Of a DNA stretch of 64,000 nt, positions 1 to 10,069 are shown one piece after another. Both the position numbers and the translations under genes were made by a program. Position 1 is the stretch's first letter, and each line of letters begins with the position of its first letter. Source of the DNA: an uncultured Pseudomonadota bacterium (GTDB lineage: Bacteria > Pseudomonadota > Gammaproteobacteria > Burkholderiales > SG8-39); assembly GCA_903834835.1 (NCBI GenBank), contig CAILKO010000066.1, forward strand, positions 1 to 64,000, given 5' to 3'. A model generated the notes under the pieces. It ran no database searches and was not told the origin of the DNA. It was given only the letters and a program-made list of their open reading frames with translations.

Positions 1-87
1 AAATTATTTTTAATGTAATAATTTACTTTAATTATATGCATTAAGTTGTCTATTTATTTGTCGGCCGCAAGTCAATAGAATGCGTGG
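1..87. other. AT-rich intergenic segment at the left edge
   Basis: The first 60 bases contain only 8 G or C, against a clearly GC-rich remainder of the window, and the change to GC-rich sequence is abrupt near base 61. The segment carries several -10-like words (TATAAT-like stretches such as ATTATATG). It could be the promoter region of the first gene or the edge of a foreign or intergenic AT-rich patch that extends to the left. No gene is visible in it. Confidence 0.5.
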
Positions 88-756
88 GTGTCCCAGCCTT
101 CTATCTGCGCCCTCATTCCCCGTTCGCTGTCGCAAGCGGTCATCGCCCTGGTGCTCGCGAGCGCCTCTCTTCCGGCGCGCGCGGATCCGGTCCTGATGTT
201 TCTGGTGGGCTTTGCGCGCAATCTTGCCGAGTCATCCATGGCGCGCAGCGCTGGAACACGGGAGCCTGTAGCGCCCCGTCCGGCGACCTACCCTGGGACT
301 TCAGTTCAACCCGCACATGTCCAACGCCTCATCGATGACTGTTTCACCCACCTCAGTGAACGGCAGCGCGCCGAGATATTCGAAACGCTGAACGCGGAGC
401 TCCTTAAGCCGGCCAATGGCCTGGTGCGCGGCGAAATGATCCAGTACTTCGCCCAGACTGCGCTGCAGGTGCGCGCCCTGCAACTCAGGTTGAACCAGCT
501 TTCGGCCCCGGAGAAAGATGCCATGGCGGCCGACCTCGGAAGGACGCTGGCCGGACTGCCGGCGGAGGACCGCCGTCAGGTGGAAACCATCATTCGCAAG
601 CGACTGCTGCCGGTGCCATCGGACATAGGCGAGCGTTTCGCGGCAAGGATCGGGCAGGAACCCGCCGAGGAACTCGACGAAACCGGCGTCCCTGCGGCGC
701 TCGCCCGTGTGACACTGTCCCCCGCCGACAAGAGCGCCGCACAATCATCACCCTGA
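88..756 (+). CDS. Hypothetical exported protein
   Basis: I do not recognise this 222-residue protein. The first 32 residues look like a signal peptide: a hydrophobic stretch (VIALVLASASLP) followed by an ARA-D cleavage-like site. The mature part is mostly predicted helix, with charged helical segments such as HLSERQRAEIFETLN and a Leu/Gln-rich stretch around residues 115-135, and no cysteine-rich or catalytic motif. The start is uncertain: the track uses GTG at 88 without a clear Shine-Dalgarno sequence. It ends 30 bases before the convergent transporter ATPase gene and appears to be a single-gene unit. A periplasmic location is inferred from the signal peptide only. Confidence 0.6.
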   Translation: MSQPSICALIPRSLSQAVIALVLASASLPARADPVLMFLVGFARNLAESSMARSAGTREPVAPRPATYPGTSVQPAHVQRLIDDCFTHLSERQRAEIFETLNAELLKPANGLVRGEMIQYFAQTALQVRALQLRLNQLSAPEKDAMAADLGRTLAGLPAEDRRQVETIIRKRLLPVPSDIGERFAARIGQEPAEELDETGVPAALARVTLSPADKSAAQSSP

Positions 757-786
757 TCTCCCGGCGCCGAACGGGCGCCTGACGCC

Positions 787-2403
787 TCAGGCGTAGCCGG
801 CCGAGATCAGTTCCCGCGTGTAGTCCGAACGCGGCCGGGCGATCACTTCCTCCGTGGTCCCGCTCTCGACGATCAGACTCTCTTTCATGACCAGAACCCG
901 GTGCGCCATGGCGCGCACGACGTCGATGTCATGGGTGACAAGCACATAGCTCAATGCATATTTCTGCTGGAGCGCGGCCAGCAGCGTCAGCACCTGTTTC
1001 TGGATCGTGACGTCGAGCGCGCTGGTCGGCTCATCCAGCACCACAATCTCCGGCTTCACGATCAATGCCCGTGCGATCCCGATACGCTGGCGCTGCCCCC
1101 CTGAAAATTCGTGCGGATAGCGATCGAGCAGCGTCTCCGCAGCACCGGCCGGCACCGCGTCAGGCGCCTCGGGCACCAGCCCCACGTCGGCAAGCGCCTG
1201 CAATACCCGGATACGGCGTCCGGCCGCATCCAGGCCCGGCTCGTGTATCTCCAGACCTTCTCCGACGATCTGTCCGACAGTCATGCGCGGCGACAGCGAC
1301 GAGAGCGGATCCTGGAATACCACCTGTATCCTGCGCCGCAGCCCGCGTCGCGTCGCGGCGTTGCCTCCCTTCCAGTGGTCGGTACCGATGCGGATGTCGC
1401 CTTGCGCATGAACGAGATCGAGCAAGGCAAGCGCAAGCGTGGTCTTGCCGGAGCCCGACTCGCCGATCACGCCCAGCGTCTCGCCAGCATGCAGTTCGAA
1501 GTCCGCCTCGCGCACGGCGGTGTAAATCCCCTTCGAAAACCAGCCCGCAAACCCGGGCCGCGGCACCGGGAAGTCCACACGCACATCGCGACCCGCCGCC
1601 ACGACGCCCTCGCCTGCCGGCCGCACCAGGCGCTCCGGCCGGCTGTCGATCAGCATGCGTGTGTAGTCGTGCACCGGCGCACGCATCACCTGTTCGCAAC
1701 TGCCCTGCTCCACGATTTCGCCGGCGCGCATGACCGCAACGCGGTCCGCGTGGCGCCGCACGAGATTGAGATCGTGCGTGATGAGCAGCAGGCTCATGCC
1801 GGTCTCCTCCCGCAGGCGATCCAGCAGCGCCAGAATCTGCATCCGGATACTCGCATCGAGCGCTGTCGTCGGCTCGTCCGCGATCAGCAGCCTGGGGTTG
1901 CAGGCGAGCGCCATCGCGATCATCGCGCGCTGGCGCTGCCCGCCCGACAACTGGTGCGGATAGCTTCCGGCTCGCCGCACGGGATCGTCGATACCGACAC
2001 GCGCCATCGCCTCGACCGCCGCCTGCCGCGCCTGCGACGGGCCACAGGCCTCGTGCAGCGCAATCGATTCGGCAATCTGCGCTCCGACGGTCTGAACGGG
2101 ATTCAGAGCATTCATCGGCTCCTGAAAGACCACCGCGATCTCTCGACCGCGAAGCTGCCTGAGGGCCTGCGCCTGCATGCCAAGCACCTCACGACCCTCG
2201 AATTCAATACTCCCCTCCAGACTCGCCGACTCGATCAGGCGCACGAGTGACAGCGCAGTGACCGTCTTGCCGGACCCGGATTCGCCGACGAGCGCCAGAC
2301 GCTCCCCGGCCGCCACATCGAAAGACACACGGTTCACCACGCGCCGCCGCCCGAAGGCTATGGCGAGATTGCGCACACGAAGCCGCGGCGGCGCAGCGCT
2401 CAT
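787..2403 (-). CDS. Peptide ABC transporter, fused double ATPase (YejF type), system 1
   Basis: This 538-residue protein is the cytoplasmic energy unit of a peptide importer and carries two ABC domains in one chain, like YejF of E. coli (529 residues). Domain 1 has Walker A GESGSGKT near residue 41, signature LSGGQ at 152 and Walker B LLIADEP at 172. Domain 2 has Walker A GESGSGKT near 314, signature FSGGQ and Walker B IVVLDEP. Both domains look active. The track ORF begins at 2520, but the real start is the ATG at 2403, which overlaps the TGA of the upstream permease as ATGA. It is the last gene of the operon SBP, permease, permease, ATPase. Confidence 0.93.
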   Translation of the reverse strand: MSAAPPRLRVRNLAIAFGRRRVVNRVSFDVAAGERLALVGESGSGKTVTALSLVRLIESASLEGSIEFEGREVLGMQAQALRQLRGREIAVVFQEPMNALNPVQTVGAQIAESIALHEACGPSQARQAAVEAMARVGIDDPVRRAGSYPHQLSGGQRQRAMIAMALACNPRLLIADEPTTALDASIRMQILALLDRLREETGMSLLLITHDLNLVRRHADRVAVMRAGEIVEQGSCEQVMRAPVHDYTRMLIDSRPERLVRPAGEGVVAAGRDVRVDFPVPRPGFAGWFSKGIYTAVREADFELHAGETLGVIGESGSGKTTLALALLDLVHAQGDIRIGTDHWKGGNAATRRGLRRRIQVVFQDPLSSLSPRMTVGQIVGEGLEIHEPGLDAAGRRIRVLQALADVGLVPEAPDAVPAGAAETLLDRYPHEFSGGQRQRIGIARALIVKPEIVVLDEPTSALDVTIQKQVLTLLAALQQKYALSYVLVTHDIDVVRAMAHRVLVMKESLIVESGTTEEVIARPRSDYTRELISAGYA

Positions 2404-3461
2404 CGCGCATCCTCTTCGAGAACCTTGCGCGGGTCGAGCGCATCGCGCAGCGCATCCCCGACCAGGATGAGCAGCAGCAGCATCACGACCAGGACAGCAA
2501 ACGTCGAGAGCGAAATCCACCAGGCATCCAGATTGTTCTTACCCTGGCTGAGCAACTCGCCCAGACTGGGCGTATCGGACGGTACGCCCAGCCCGAGGAA
2601 ATCCAGGCTCGTCAGCGCGCCGATCGCGGCGGCCATCTCGAAGGGCACCAGCGTCACCACCGGAGTCAGGCTGTTGGGCAGAATGTGGCGCACCATGATG
2701 CGCAGATTGCTCTGTCCAAGGGCCCGCGCGGCACGGACGTAGTCGAGCGTCCGGTTTCGCAGGAACTCGGCGCGCACGTAGGCCGCTATGCCCAGCCAGC
2801 CGAACAGGGAAAGCAGCAGCACCAGCAGCCAGATGCTGGATGCGAACATCGAGGACAGGATGATCAGCATGTAGAGCGTCGGCATGGAACTCCATATTTC
2901 GCTCAGGCGCTCCATCACGATATCGGTCCAGCCGGCGAAATAACCCTGGACCGCCCCGTACAGGACGCCGATCAGCGCGCAGATGCCGGCCACCGCGATC
3001 GCGAACAGCACCGACACCCTGAAACCGTAGAGCAGCCGCGCAAGCAGATCGCGCCCGCGGTCGTCCGTGCCGAGCAGGTTCTCCGCATCCGGCGGCGCCG
3101 GGTTGGGCGAGCGGGAGAAATAATTGATCGTACGGTAGTGATAGGGATTGGGCGGAAACAGGACGAAATTGCCCGGGGCGCTCAGGTTCGCCCGTATCTC
3201 CGGGTCCAGATAGTCGGTCGGCGTTGCGAAGTCGCCGCCGAAGGTCGTTTCGGGCAGGTCCTGGACGAGCGGCAGATACCAGGCTCCCGCGTAACGCACC
3301 AGAATCGGACGGTCATTCGACAGGACTTCCGCGAACAGGCTCATCCCGAACAGCACAAGGAATATGACCAGACTCCAGACGCCGATCCGGTTGCCGCGGA
3401 AGCGGCGCCAGGCGCGGCGTGCCGGGCTTTGCGGGGACGGTGCTCCAGCTGCCGTGCTCAT
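2400..3461 (-). CDS. Peptide ABC transporter permease (YejE type), system 1
   Basis: This inner-membrane permease of the BPD_transp_1 (DppC/OppC) family has 353 residues. It has an N-terminal membrane segment (IGVWSLVIFLVLFGMSLFA), a long periplasmic insertion after it (residues about 50-130) as is typical of YejE, then a core of about five membrane helices. The cytoplasmic EAA loop that contacts the ATPase is visible as YVRAARALGQSNLRIMVRH. It pairs with the YejB-type permease 2 bases upstream and overlaps the ATPase start by 4 bases. The substrate is probably oligopeptides, by family. Confidence 0.93.
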   Translation of the reverse strand: MSTAAGAPSPQSPARRAWRRFRGNRIGVWSLVIFLVLFGMSLFAEVLSNDRPILVRYAGAWYLPLVQDLPETTFGGDFATPTDYLDPEIRANLSAPGNFVLFPPNPYHYRTINYFSRSPNPAPPDAENLLGTDDRGRDLLARLLYGFRVSVLFAIAVAGICALIGVLYGAVQGYFAGWTDIVMERLSEIWSSMPTLYMLIILSSMFASSIWLLVLLLSLFGWLGIAAYVRAEFLRNRTLDYVRAARALGQSNLRIMVRHILPNSLTPVVTLVPFEMAAAIGALTSLDFLGLGVPSDTPSLGELLSQGKNNLDAWWISLSTFAVLVVMLLLLILVGDALRDALDPRKVLEEDAR

Positions 3462-3463
3462 GC

Positions 3464-4507
3464 TCAGTCGAAGTAGCGCACGCGCGGATCCACCCAGAGG
3501 TAGCTCAGATCCCGCAACAGCGTCGTAGTGAGACCGATCAGCGTGAAGAAGAAAAGGTTCCCCAGCACCACCGGATAATCCCGCCGGATGACCGACTCAT
3601 AGGCAAGGAGGCCCAGTCCGTCGAGCGAAAACAGGGTCTCGATCAGGAGCGATCCAGTGAAGAAAGCCCCCACGAAGGCCGCCGGAAAACCAGTCATGAT
3701 CGGAATCATCGCATTGCGGAACACATGCCGCCAGAGCACCGTGCGTTCGTCCAGACCCTTCGCACGCGCGGTGAGCACGTATTGCTTGCGGATCTCCTCC
3801 AGCACCGAATTCTTCGTGAGTATGGTGATGATCGCGAAGCCGCCGAGCACCATCGCAGCGACGGGAAGCGCAATGTGCCAGAAATAATCCATGATCCTGC
3901 CGGCGATACTCAACTGCTCCCACCCCGTGGACGTGAGGCCGCGCAGCGGGAACCACTGCACGAAGGATCCGCCGGCGAAGAATACGAGCAGCACCACGCC
4001 CATGACGAAGCTCGGGATCGCGTAGCCCAGCAGTACGATGAAGGTCGTGGCAATGTCGAACCGGCTGCCGGCGCGCACCGCCTTCGCGATACCGAGCGGC
4101 AGCGACACCAGGTAGACAAGCAGAAAGGTCCACAGTCCGAGGCTGATCGACACCGGCAGTTTCTCGACGATCAGCTGCCAGACGCTCTTGCTGTAGAAAA
4201 AGCTCTTGCCGAGATCGAAGCGCGCGAACTGCCCGATCATCTGTACGAAGCGCTCGTGCGCAGGCTTGTCGAATCCGTACAGTTTCTTGATCTCCTCGAC
4301 GCGCGCCGCATCGACCCCCTGCCTGCCCCGATACCCGGTAGACGACGTCGAGGGACCTTCACCGCCCGCCTCGCGCCCCTGAAGCTGGGCCACCATCTGC
4401 TCGACCGGCCCGCCCGGCACGAACTGCGTCACGACAAAGGTGACAAGCATGATGCCGAAGAGTGTCGGGATCATGAGCAGCAGCCGCTTGAGGACATAGG
4501 ACCACAC
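3464..4507 (-). CDS. Peptide ABC transporter permease (YejB type), system 1
   Basis: This 347-residue inner-membrane permease is of the DppB/OppB family. It starts with the usual helix (YVLKRLLLMIPTLFGIML) and has the EAA loop VLTARAKGLDERTVLWRHV. As in YejB, there is an extended charged segment after the first helix (about residues 45-90). The track ORF starts at 4540. I chose the GTG at 4507 because it lies 2 bases after the stop of the receptor gene and follows a GGAGG inside the end of that gene. It forms a heterodimer channel with the YejE-type subunit, by family knowledge. Confidence 0.92.
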   Translation of the reverse strand: MWSYVLKRLLLMIPTLFGIMLVTFVVTQFVPGGPVEQMVAQLQGREAGGEGPSTSSTGYRGRQGVDAARVEEIKKLYGFDKPAHERFVQMIGQFARFDLGKSFFYSKSVWQLIVEKLPVSISLGLWTFLLVYLVSLPLGIAKAVRAGSRFDIATTFIVLLGYAIPSFVMGVVLLVFFAGGSFVQWFPLRGLTSTGWEQLSIAGRIMDYFWHIALPVAAMVLGGFAIITILTKNSVLEEIRKQYVLTARAKGLDERTVLWRHVFRNAMIPIMTGFPAAFVGAFFTGSLLIETLFSLDGLGLLAYESVIRRDYPVVLGNLFFFTLIGLTTTLLRDLSYLWVDPRVRYFD

Positions 4508-4509
4508 GG

Positions 4510-6309
4510 CTATTTCCTCCACCAGGTCTGCAGCACCCATTCCTCGGGCTGGTAGTAGCGCGGCGCCACGGCCGGTCGATTAAAGCGGCCCGCGCGATAG
4601 GCCACGCGGAAGGTATCCGCATACCACTGCGGGACCGCGTAGTAGCCGTGGCGCAGCACGCGATCGAGCGCCTTCAGGCTGGCAACGAGCTTCGGCCGCG
4701 TGGTCGCGCCGTTCACGGCCTGCAGCAGGACATCGACCGCAGGATCGCGCACGCCGACAAGATTGCTCGAACCCTCATTTTCGGCCGATTTCGACCCGAA
4801 GCGGTCGGTGAGTTCGCTGCCCGGGGTTTCCCTGCCCGGCACCCTGACCGTGAACAGATCGAAATCGAACACATCCAGGCGCTTCTGGATGAGCGCGAAA
4901 TCGGCGCGTCGGTACTCGCCCCGGATGCCGAGTTTCGCGAGCGCCTGGAAATACGGCGTGATGAAGCGCTCGGAGCCGCCGCTATCCAGATACTCGACGG
5001 TAAAGGCCTCGCCCTTGGCATTGCGCAGGGCCCCGTCGCGATAGGTCCAGCCCGCCGCGGCGAGCAGGTCGCGAGCGCGACGCAGATTGGCACGCAGACT
5101 GCCTGGCGGACGGGTCGATGGCGGCAACGGAACCGGATCCGAGAACACCTTGGCGGGCAGCCTGTCCCGCAGCGGCGCGAGCAGCGCCAACTCGTCCTCA
5201 CCCGGCAGACCATCGGATTCGAAATCGCTGCCGTTGAAGAAGCCGCGCACGCGCGTGTAAGCGTTGTACATGAGCTGCCGGTTCATCCAGTCGAAGTCGA
5301 AGGCCAGGCCCAGTGCCTCGCGCACTCTGGGATCCCGGAATTTCTCGCGCCGCGTATTGATGAGGGTGCCCTGGAAGTCGCCCGCATTGCGGGTTTTCAG
5401 CTCTTCGCGAACAAGCTCGCCGGAGTCGAATTTTGCACCGCGGTAGGTGCGCGCCCATTCCCGTGCCGAGAAAACCTGGATGTAGTCGAACTCCCCCGCC
5501 TTGAATGCCTCGGTCTGGGCCGTCGTATCCTTGTAGATACGGTAGGAGATCCGCTCGAAGTTATACAGGCCGCGGCGCACATTCAGATCGCGTGCCCAGT
5601 AGTTCGGGTCTCGCTCGTAGCTGATGTCCTTGCCGAAGTTGAGTTTGCCGATCCGATACGGACCGCTCGCGACCGGCTTGTCCAGAACCACCTGGTCGAA
5701 GGGCTTCCCGCTGCCCCACGCCCTGCTGAACACAGGCAGACCGCCAACCAGTAGCGGCAATTCAGCGCTCGGCCGTGCGAATTCAAAGCGCAGGCTGCGC
5801 GGCCCCGTCACGACCGCACGCTTCACCTCGGCGAAAATCACTCGATACTGGGGCGCTGCCTGCTTGCTCATGAGGGTGTCGAAGCTGTGCTTCACATCCT
5901 CGGCAAGCACGGGAGATCCATCCTGGAAACGCGCTGCGGGATTCAGCCTGAAGGTGACCGACAAACGGTCCGGCGGCACTTCGACATCCTCTGCAAGCAA
6001 TCCGTACCCGGTCGCCGGTTCATCCAGCATTCCGGTGAGCAAGGACTCGAACAGCAGGGCGCTCAGCCCCGGCGGGGGCGTGCCCTTGAGCGTGAAGGGG
6101 TTGTACTTGTCGAAGTTCGTGATGCGCAGCGGCGGCACGAGTTCGATTTCGCCGCCCTTGGGCGCCTTGGGATTTGCCCATTCGAAATGCGCGAACCCGG
6201 GCGGATACCTGATGTCACCGAACTGCGCGTAGGCATGGGCCGCGCCGGAATCCGCAACGCGCAGGAGCAGTACTGTCGCAAACGCAAGCCATCGCAGCGC
6301 AGGGTTCAT
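4510..6309 (-). CDS. Periplasmic peptide-binding protein (YejA type), system 1
   Basis: This 599-residue solute-binding protein of the SBP_bac_5 family supplies substrate to the permease pair encoded downstream. It has a signal peptide (LRWLAFATVLLLRVADSGAAHA) and the family opening DIRYPPGFAHFEWANPKAPKGG, which is characteristic of YejA-like receptors (E. coli YejA is 604 residues). The start is the ATG at 6309; the track start at 6315 is an in-frame TTG. It begins 15 bases after the ATPase gene of transporter 2, so both transporters may share one transcript. Confidence 0.92.
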   Translation of the reverse strand: MNPALRWLAFATVLLLRVADSGAAHAYAQFGDIRYPPGFAHFEWANPKAPKGGEIELVPPLRITNFDKYNPFTLKGTPPPGLSALLFESLLTGMLDEPATGYGLLAEDVEVPPDRLSVTFRLNPAARFQDGSPVLAEDVKHSFDTLMSKQAAPQYRVIFAEVKRAVVTGPRSLRFEFARPSAELPLLVGGLPVFSRAWGSGKPFDQVVLDKPVASGPYRIGKLNFGKDISYERDPNYWARDLNVRRGLYNFERISYRIYKDTTAQTEAFKAGEFDYIQVFSAREWARTYRGAKFDSGELVREELKTRNAGDFQGTLINTRREKFRDPRVREALGLAFDFDWMNRQLMYNAYTRVRGFFNGSDFESDGLPGEDELALLAPLRDRLPAKVFSDPVPLPPSTRPPGSLRANLRRARDLLAAAGWTYRDGALRNAKGEAFTVEYLDSGGSERFITPYFQALAKLGIRGEYRRADFALIQKRLDVFDFDLFTVRVPGRETPGSELTDRFGSKSAENEGSSNLVGVRDPAVDVLLQAVNGATTRPKLVASLKALDRVLRHGYYAVPQWYADTFRVAYRAGRFNRPAVAPRYYQPEEWVLQTWWRK

Positions 6310-6324
6310 CGCCAACCGACCGCC

Positions 6325-8079
6325 TCAGGTGAGACCGGGTACCGCGGCGAGCAGTTCCCGGGTATACGGATGTTCCGGGCGCGCGAAGAGCGTGTCCGCC
6401 ACACCTTGTTCGACGATGCTCCCGGCGCGCATCACGAGCACCTCGTCCGCGACATGGCGCACCACGGCAAGATCATGGGAGATGAACAGGTAGCTCATGC
6501 CAAAGTCGTCCTGGAGATCCTGCAGAAGATTCAACAACTGGGCCTGCACCGAGACATCCAGCGCGGAAACAGCCTCATCGCAGATTAGCACGTCCGGTTC
6601 GAGCGCCAGACAGCGCGCGACCGCGATACGCTGGCGCTGTCCACCGGAGAACTCGTGCGGATAACGCTGAGCCGCTTCCGGCGGCAGACCGACGCGGCGC
6701 AGCAACTCGCCTACCCGCTCGAGCCGCTCGTCCTCACCCGCACCGATCCCGTGCAGGCGCATCGGCTCCATGAGTAGGCGACCCGCCGTGAAGCGCGGGT
6801 TAAGCGACGCATGCGGATTCTGGAATACGATCTGCAGGCGACGCCGTTCGTTCATCGTGCGGGTCGCACCCGCAAGCGTGCGACCATCGAGCCGCACCAC
6901 TCCTGCGGACACGGGTAGCAGCCCCGCGATCGCGCGGGCGAGCGTCGTCTTCCCGGAGCCGGATTCGCCGACGAGGCCGAGCGTGCGTCCCCTTCCCAGG
7001 CGAAAGTTCACCTCCCTCACCGCCGGACGCTCGACGCGGCGCAGGCCTTCGCGCCCTGAATAGGAAACCGACAGCCCCTGCACCTCCAGGGCTGGCGGCG
7101 TGTCGACGTCGCGCTGTGCCGCTTGTGCCCGGGTCACCGGTTCAGACGGGTGCGATAGCTGATGTGTCACCAGACGGTCTGACGCGTCGACCTGATCCGG
7201 ATCGGCGTCTAGGAAATCCGCCACGACCGGCAGTCGCGCTCTGCGTCGATCCAGGCGCGGCCGGCACGCAAGCAACGCGCGGGTATAGGCGTCCTGCGGT
7301 GCCCCGAGGATCCGGTCTGCCGGCCCCTGCTCGCGTATCTCACCCTGGCGCATGACGACGATCCAGTCCGCGATTTCACCCACGAGTGCGAGATCATGCG
7401 AGATGAAGAGCATCGACATGCGCTGGCGCACCTTCAGCTCGGCCAGCAGTTCGATGATCTGCTTCTGTATCGTGACGTCGAGCGCCGTGGTCGGTTCGTC
7501 CGCGATCAGCAGGCGCGGCCCGCAGGCGATCGCCATCGCAATCATCGCGCGTTGCTGCTGTCCCCCCGACAGTTCGAAGGGATAGCTGTCCACGCGCCGC
7601 GCCGGTTCAGGGATGCCGACCTCATCGAGCAGCACGATCGTCCGCGCACGAGCTTGCTCTGCATCGAGGCCAAGGTGGAGCCTCAGCACCTCGCCGATCT
7701 GGAAGCCGACGCTGAACACCGGATTGAGCGAACTCATCGGGTCCTGAAAAATCATCGACATCTCGGCGCCGCGCAGCGCACGCAAGCCGGCGTAGTCCAG
7801 GGCCGTCAACTCCCTGCCGCGATACTGGATACGGGCCGCGGGATCGATGACTGAACGCCCGCGCGGAAGCAGCCCCATCACGGCAAGGCCGGTAACGGTC
7901 TTGCCACTGCCCGATTCTCCGACGAGCGCCACCGTCGCGTCCTCCGGAATGGCGAAGCTGATGCCCCGAACAGCCGGCACGGACTCCCGCTCGCTCGTCA
8001 GGAAGTTGACGCGCAGATCGCGCACCTGCAGCAGCGTGCCTGCATCGTCCTGCATCCCGCCCGACCCGGGAAGGCTCAC
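6325..8079 (-). CDS. Peptide ABC transporter, fused double ATPase (YejF type), system 2
   Basis: This is the energy unit of the second transporter, about 584 residues with two ABC domains. Domain 1 has GESGSGKT near residue 54, signature LSGGQ and Walker B LLIADEP; domain 2 has [13 protein letters not shown] and Walker B VLICDEA. The track ORF runs upstream to 8961 in the frame opposite the permease and is not real there. I chose the GTG at 8079: it overlaps the permease stop as GTGA and is preceded at 6 bases by GGAGG. An ATG at 8055 (MQDDAG) is the alternative. The glutamate after the Walker B aspartate of domain 2 is kept (DE). Confidence 0.9.
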   Translation of the reverse strand: MSLPGSGGMQDDAGTLLQVRDLRVNFLTSERESVPAVRGISFAIPEDATVALVGESGSGKTVTGLAVMGLLPRGRSVIDPAARIQYRGRELTALDYAGLRALRGAEMSMIFQDPMSSLNPVFSVGFQIGEVLRLHLGLDAEQARARTIVLLDEVGIPEPARRVDSYPFELSGGQQQRAMIAMAIACGPRLLIADEPTTALDVTIQKQIIELLAELKVRQRMSMLFISHDLALVGEIADWIVVMRQGEIREQGPADRILGAPQDAYTRALLACRPRLDRRRARLPVVADFLDADPDQVDASDRLVTHQLSHPSEPVTRAQAAQRDVDTPPALEVQGLSVSYSGREGLRRVERPAVREVNFRLGRGRTLGLVGESGSGKTTLARAIAGLLPVSAGVVRLDGRTLAGATRTMNERRRLQIVFQNPHASLNPRFTAGRLLMEPMRLHGIGAGEDERLERVGELLRRVGLPPEAAQRYPHEFSGGQRQRIAVARCLALEPDVLICDEAVSALDVSVQAQLLNLLQDLQDDFGMSYLFISHDLAVVRHVADEVLVMRAGSIVEQGVADTLFARPEHPYTRELLAAVPGLT

Positions 8080-9128
8080 TGCAGACCTCCGTCCAGCGCA
8101 TCGCGCAGGCTGTCGGTGAACAGACTGAAGGCCGTCACGAGCACGGCCATCGCGCCGGTTGCCGCCGCGAACTGCCACCAGTATCCGAGCAGGAGCTCGG
8201 TCTGGGATTCGCTCAGCATGCTGCCCCAGGACACCGTATCCACCCCGACACCGAATCCGAGGAAGCTCAGCACCACCTCGAACTTGATGAACAGCACCAC
8301 ATGCAAGGAGAGCTGAACCAGCACCACATGGCTGACGTTCGGAAGGATGTGAACGAACATGCGCTGTGCGTCGCTCGCGCCGATCGCCTGCGCCGCGAGC
8401 ACGTATTCGCGCGCGCGGTGCTTCATGTACTCCGCGCGCACCAGGCGGAAGATCCCGGTCCAGCCCGTGAGTCCGAGTATCAGGATCACGGTCAGCGTGC
8501 CTTTGCGTCCCAGCACGGCTGCCACAGCCAGAACCAGCAACATATAGGGCATGGAGGTCAGCACGCTGTAGAACCAGTTGAGCGCATCGTCCACCCGCCC
8601 GCCGCGATAACCCGCCTGGGCGCCGAGCAGCGTTCCGATCACCGTCGCAAGCAGTGCTGCCGCAAGCCCGACCAGTATCGATGTCTCCGAGCCTTTGATC
8701 GTTTTCAACAGCACGTCGCGTCCCCATTTGTCCGCGCCGAACGGTGCCGTGCTGTTGCGCTTCGCGCCTGCCAGCTTCAAATGACCCGCGCGTTCGATCT
8801 CTGCAAGGTCCGAGGCGAGCGGATCGACGATCCCGAGATCCTCTGCATCCCCGCGTGTGCCGGGATCGTCCGTCGCGGACTTGTCCCCCGCCTCGCCCCG
8901 CTCGGTTGCGGCGCCGCCCAGCGCGGGCGGTGCGTAGCTGAGCGCAGTCTCCTGCGACCACCCGCCAGCGACAAGGCCGGTCGCGGCACCAAGCATCAGA
9001 AGAAGAAAAGCGGCCACCACGAGCGCCGATACCAGTCCGACGCGGTCGCGCGCGAGGCGACGCAGCGTGAGGCGCCAGGGTCCCGTGCCCCCCCCTGTAG
9101 CGCCTCGCAAACGGGTATCGGGGCTCAT
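8076..9128 (-). CDS. Peptide ABC transporter permease (YejE/DppC type), system 2
   Basis: This inner-membrane permease has 350 residues. It has one N-terminal helix (LVSALVVAAFLLLMLGAATG), a polar insertion of about 100 residues, then a core permease domain with the EAA loop YVLAAQAIGASDAQRMFVH. The overlaps at both ends (ATGA with the upstream permease, GTGA with the ATPase) show tight translational coupling. Its sequence differs clearly from the YejE-type protein of system 1, so the two operons are not a recent duplication. Confidence 0.92.
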   Translation of the reverse strand: MSPDTRLRGATGGGTGPWRLTLRRLARDRVGLVSALVVAAFLLLMLGAATGLVAGGWSQETALSYAPPALGGAATERGEAGDKSATDDPGTRGDAEDLGIVDPLASDLAEIERAGHLKLAGAKRNSTAPFGADKWGRDVLLKTIKGSETSILVGLAAALLATVIGTLLGAQAGYRGGRVDDALNWFYSVLTSMPYMLLVLAVAAVLGRKGTLTVILILGLTGWTGIFRLVRAEYMKHRAREYVLAAQAIGASDAQRMFVHILPNVSHVVLVQLSLHVVLFIKFEVVLSFLGFGVGVDTVSWGSMLSESQTELLLGYWWQFAAATGAMAVLVTAFSLFTDSLRDALDGGLQ

Positions 9129-10069
9129 TTCAGCTGCACCCTTGGGTCCGCAACCCGGTAGAGCAGGTCCGACATCAGGTTCACCACCATGGTCGCGATT
9201 GCCACGTATACGGTCACCGCCTTGATGACCGGAAAGTCGCTGCGCTCCACCGCCATGATCACTTCGCGCCCGATCCCGGGGATGGAAAAGAACCGCTCGA
9301 TAAGGAAGGCGCCGGCGAGCAGCCCCGGCAGCTGGATCATCACGTTGGTGAGCACCGGGATCGCTGCATTGCGCAGCACGTGCACCCAGAGGATCCGGCC
9401 TTCGCCGAGCCCCTTGGCGCGCGCGGTACGCACGTAGTCCTGGCCGATTTCATCAAGCAGAAAACTGCGATACAGACGGATGTCCGGCGCAAGCGACACG
9501 ATGACACCCACCGCAACCGGCAGCACCGCGTAGCGCCCCAGGTTTTCCACGAGACTCGTACCCCAGCCCTGAACCGGGAACCAGCCCAGCCGGTAGGCGA
9601 ACAGGTACTGGAATACGATGATGTAGGCGAGGATGCTCACCGACTGACCGATGGTGCAGCCGATCATAATCGCGCGATCCGCCAATCTTCCCCGGTAGTG
9701 CGCGACGAGCAGCGCTGCAGCAAGCGCGATCAGCGTGCTCAGGACAAGCATCGGCACCAGCACCGCGAGCGAGGCGGCCAGCCGGGAGGTGAGCAACTGC
9801 GACACGCTCTCATTGGTCGCCCAGCTGCTGCCGAAGTCCGCGCTGGCCACCTGGGTAATGAAGATCCAGAGCTGGACGTAGAGCGGCTGATCGGTGCCGA
9901 GTTGCCGGCGGATGTTCGCGATTCGCTCCGGGTCCGGGATCTTGCCGGCGAGCAGATAGGCCGGGTCCCCTCCGATGTAGTTGAACAGCACGAACACGAG
10001 CACGATCACCCCGAGCAGGGTCGGAATGAACTGAATCAGTCTCCGTATGACGAAATCCCGCACGCTCAT
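9125..10069 (-). CDS. Peptide ABC transporter permease (YejB/DppB type), system 2
   Basis: This DppB-family permease has 314 residues, with the N-terminal helix FVIRRLIQFIPTLLGVIVLV and the EAA loop YVRTARAKGLGEGRILWVHV. It is shorter than the YejB-type subunit of system 1 and closer in length to DppB/OppB. The ATG at 10069 overlaps the TGA of the receptor gene as ATGA; the track start at 10111 lies inside that gene and is not needed. Confidence 0.92.
   Translation of the reverse strand: MSVRDFVIRRLIQFIPTLLGVIVLVFVLFNYIGGDPAYLLAGKIPDPERIANIRRQLGTDQPLYVQLWIFITQVASADFGSSWATNESVSQLLTSRLAASLAVLVPMLVLSTLIALAAALLVAHYRGRLADRAIMIGCTIGQSVSILAYIIVFQYLFAYRLGWFPVQGWGTSLVENLGRYAVLPVAVGVIVSLAPDIRLYRSFLLDEIGQDYVRTARAKGLGEGRILWVHVLRNAAIPVLTNVMIQLPGLLAGAFLIERFFSIPGIGREVIMAVERSDFPVIKAVTVYVAIATMVVNLMSDLLYRVADPRVQLK

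Noticed and set aside
3419-4555. A 378-residue plus-strand ORF opposite the YejB-type permease
   Set aside because: It is Arg/His-rich antisense sequence without motifs; the permease frame is clear.
8080-8961. N-terminal extension of the system 2 ATPase ORF
   Set aside because: The extension lies in another frame over the permease gene; the GTG at 8079 with GGAGG explains the start.
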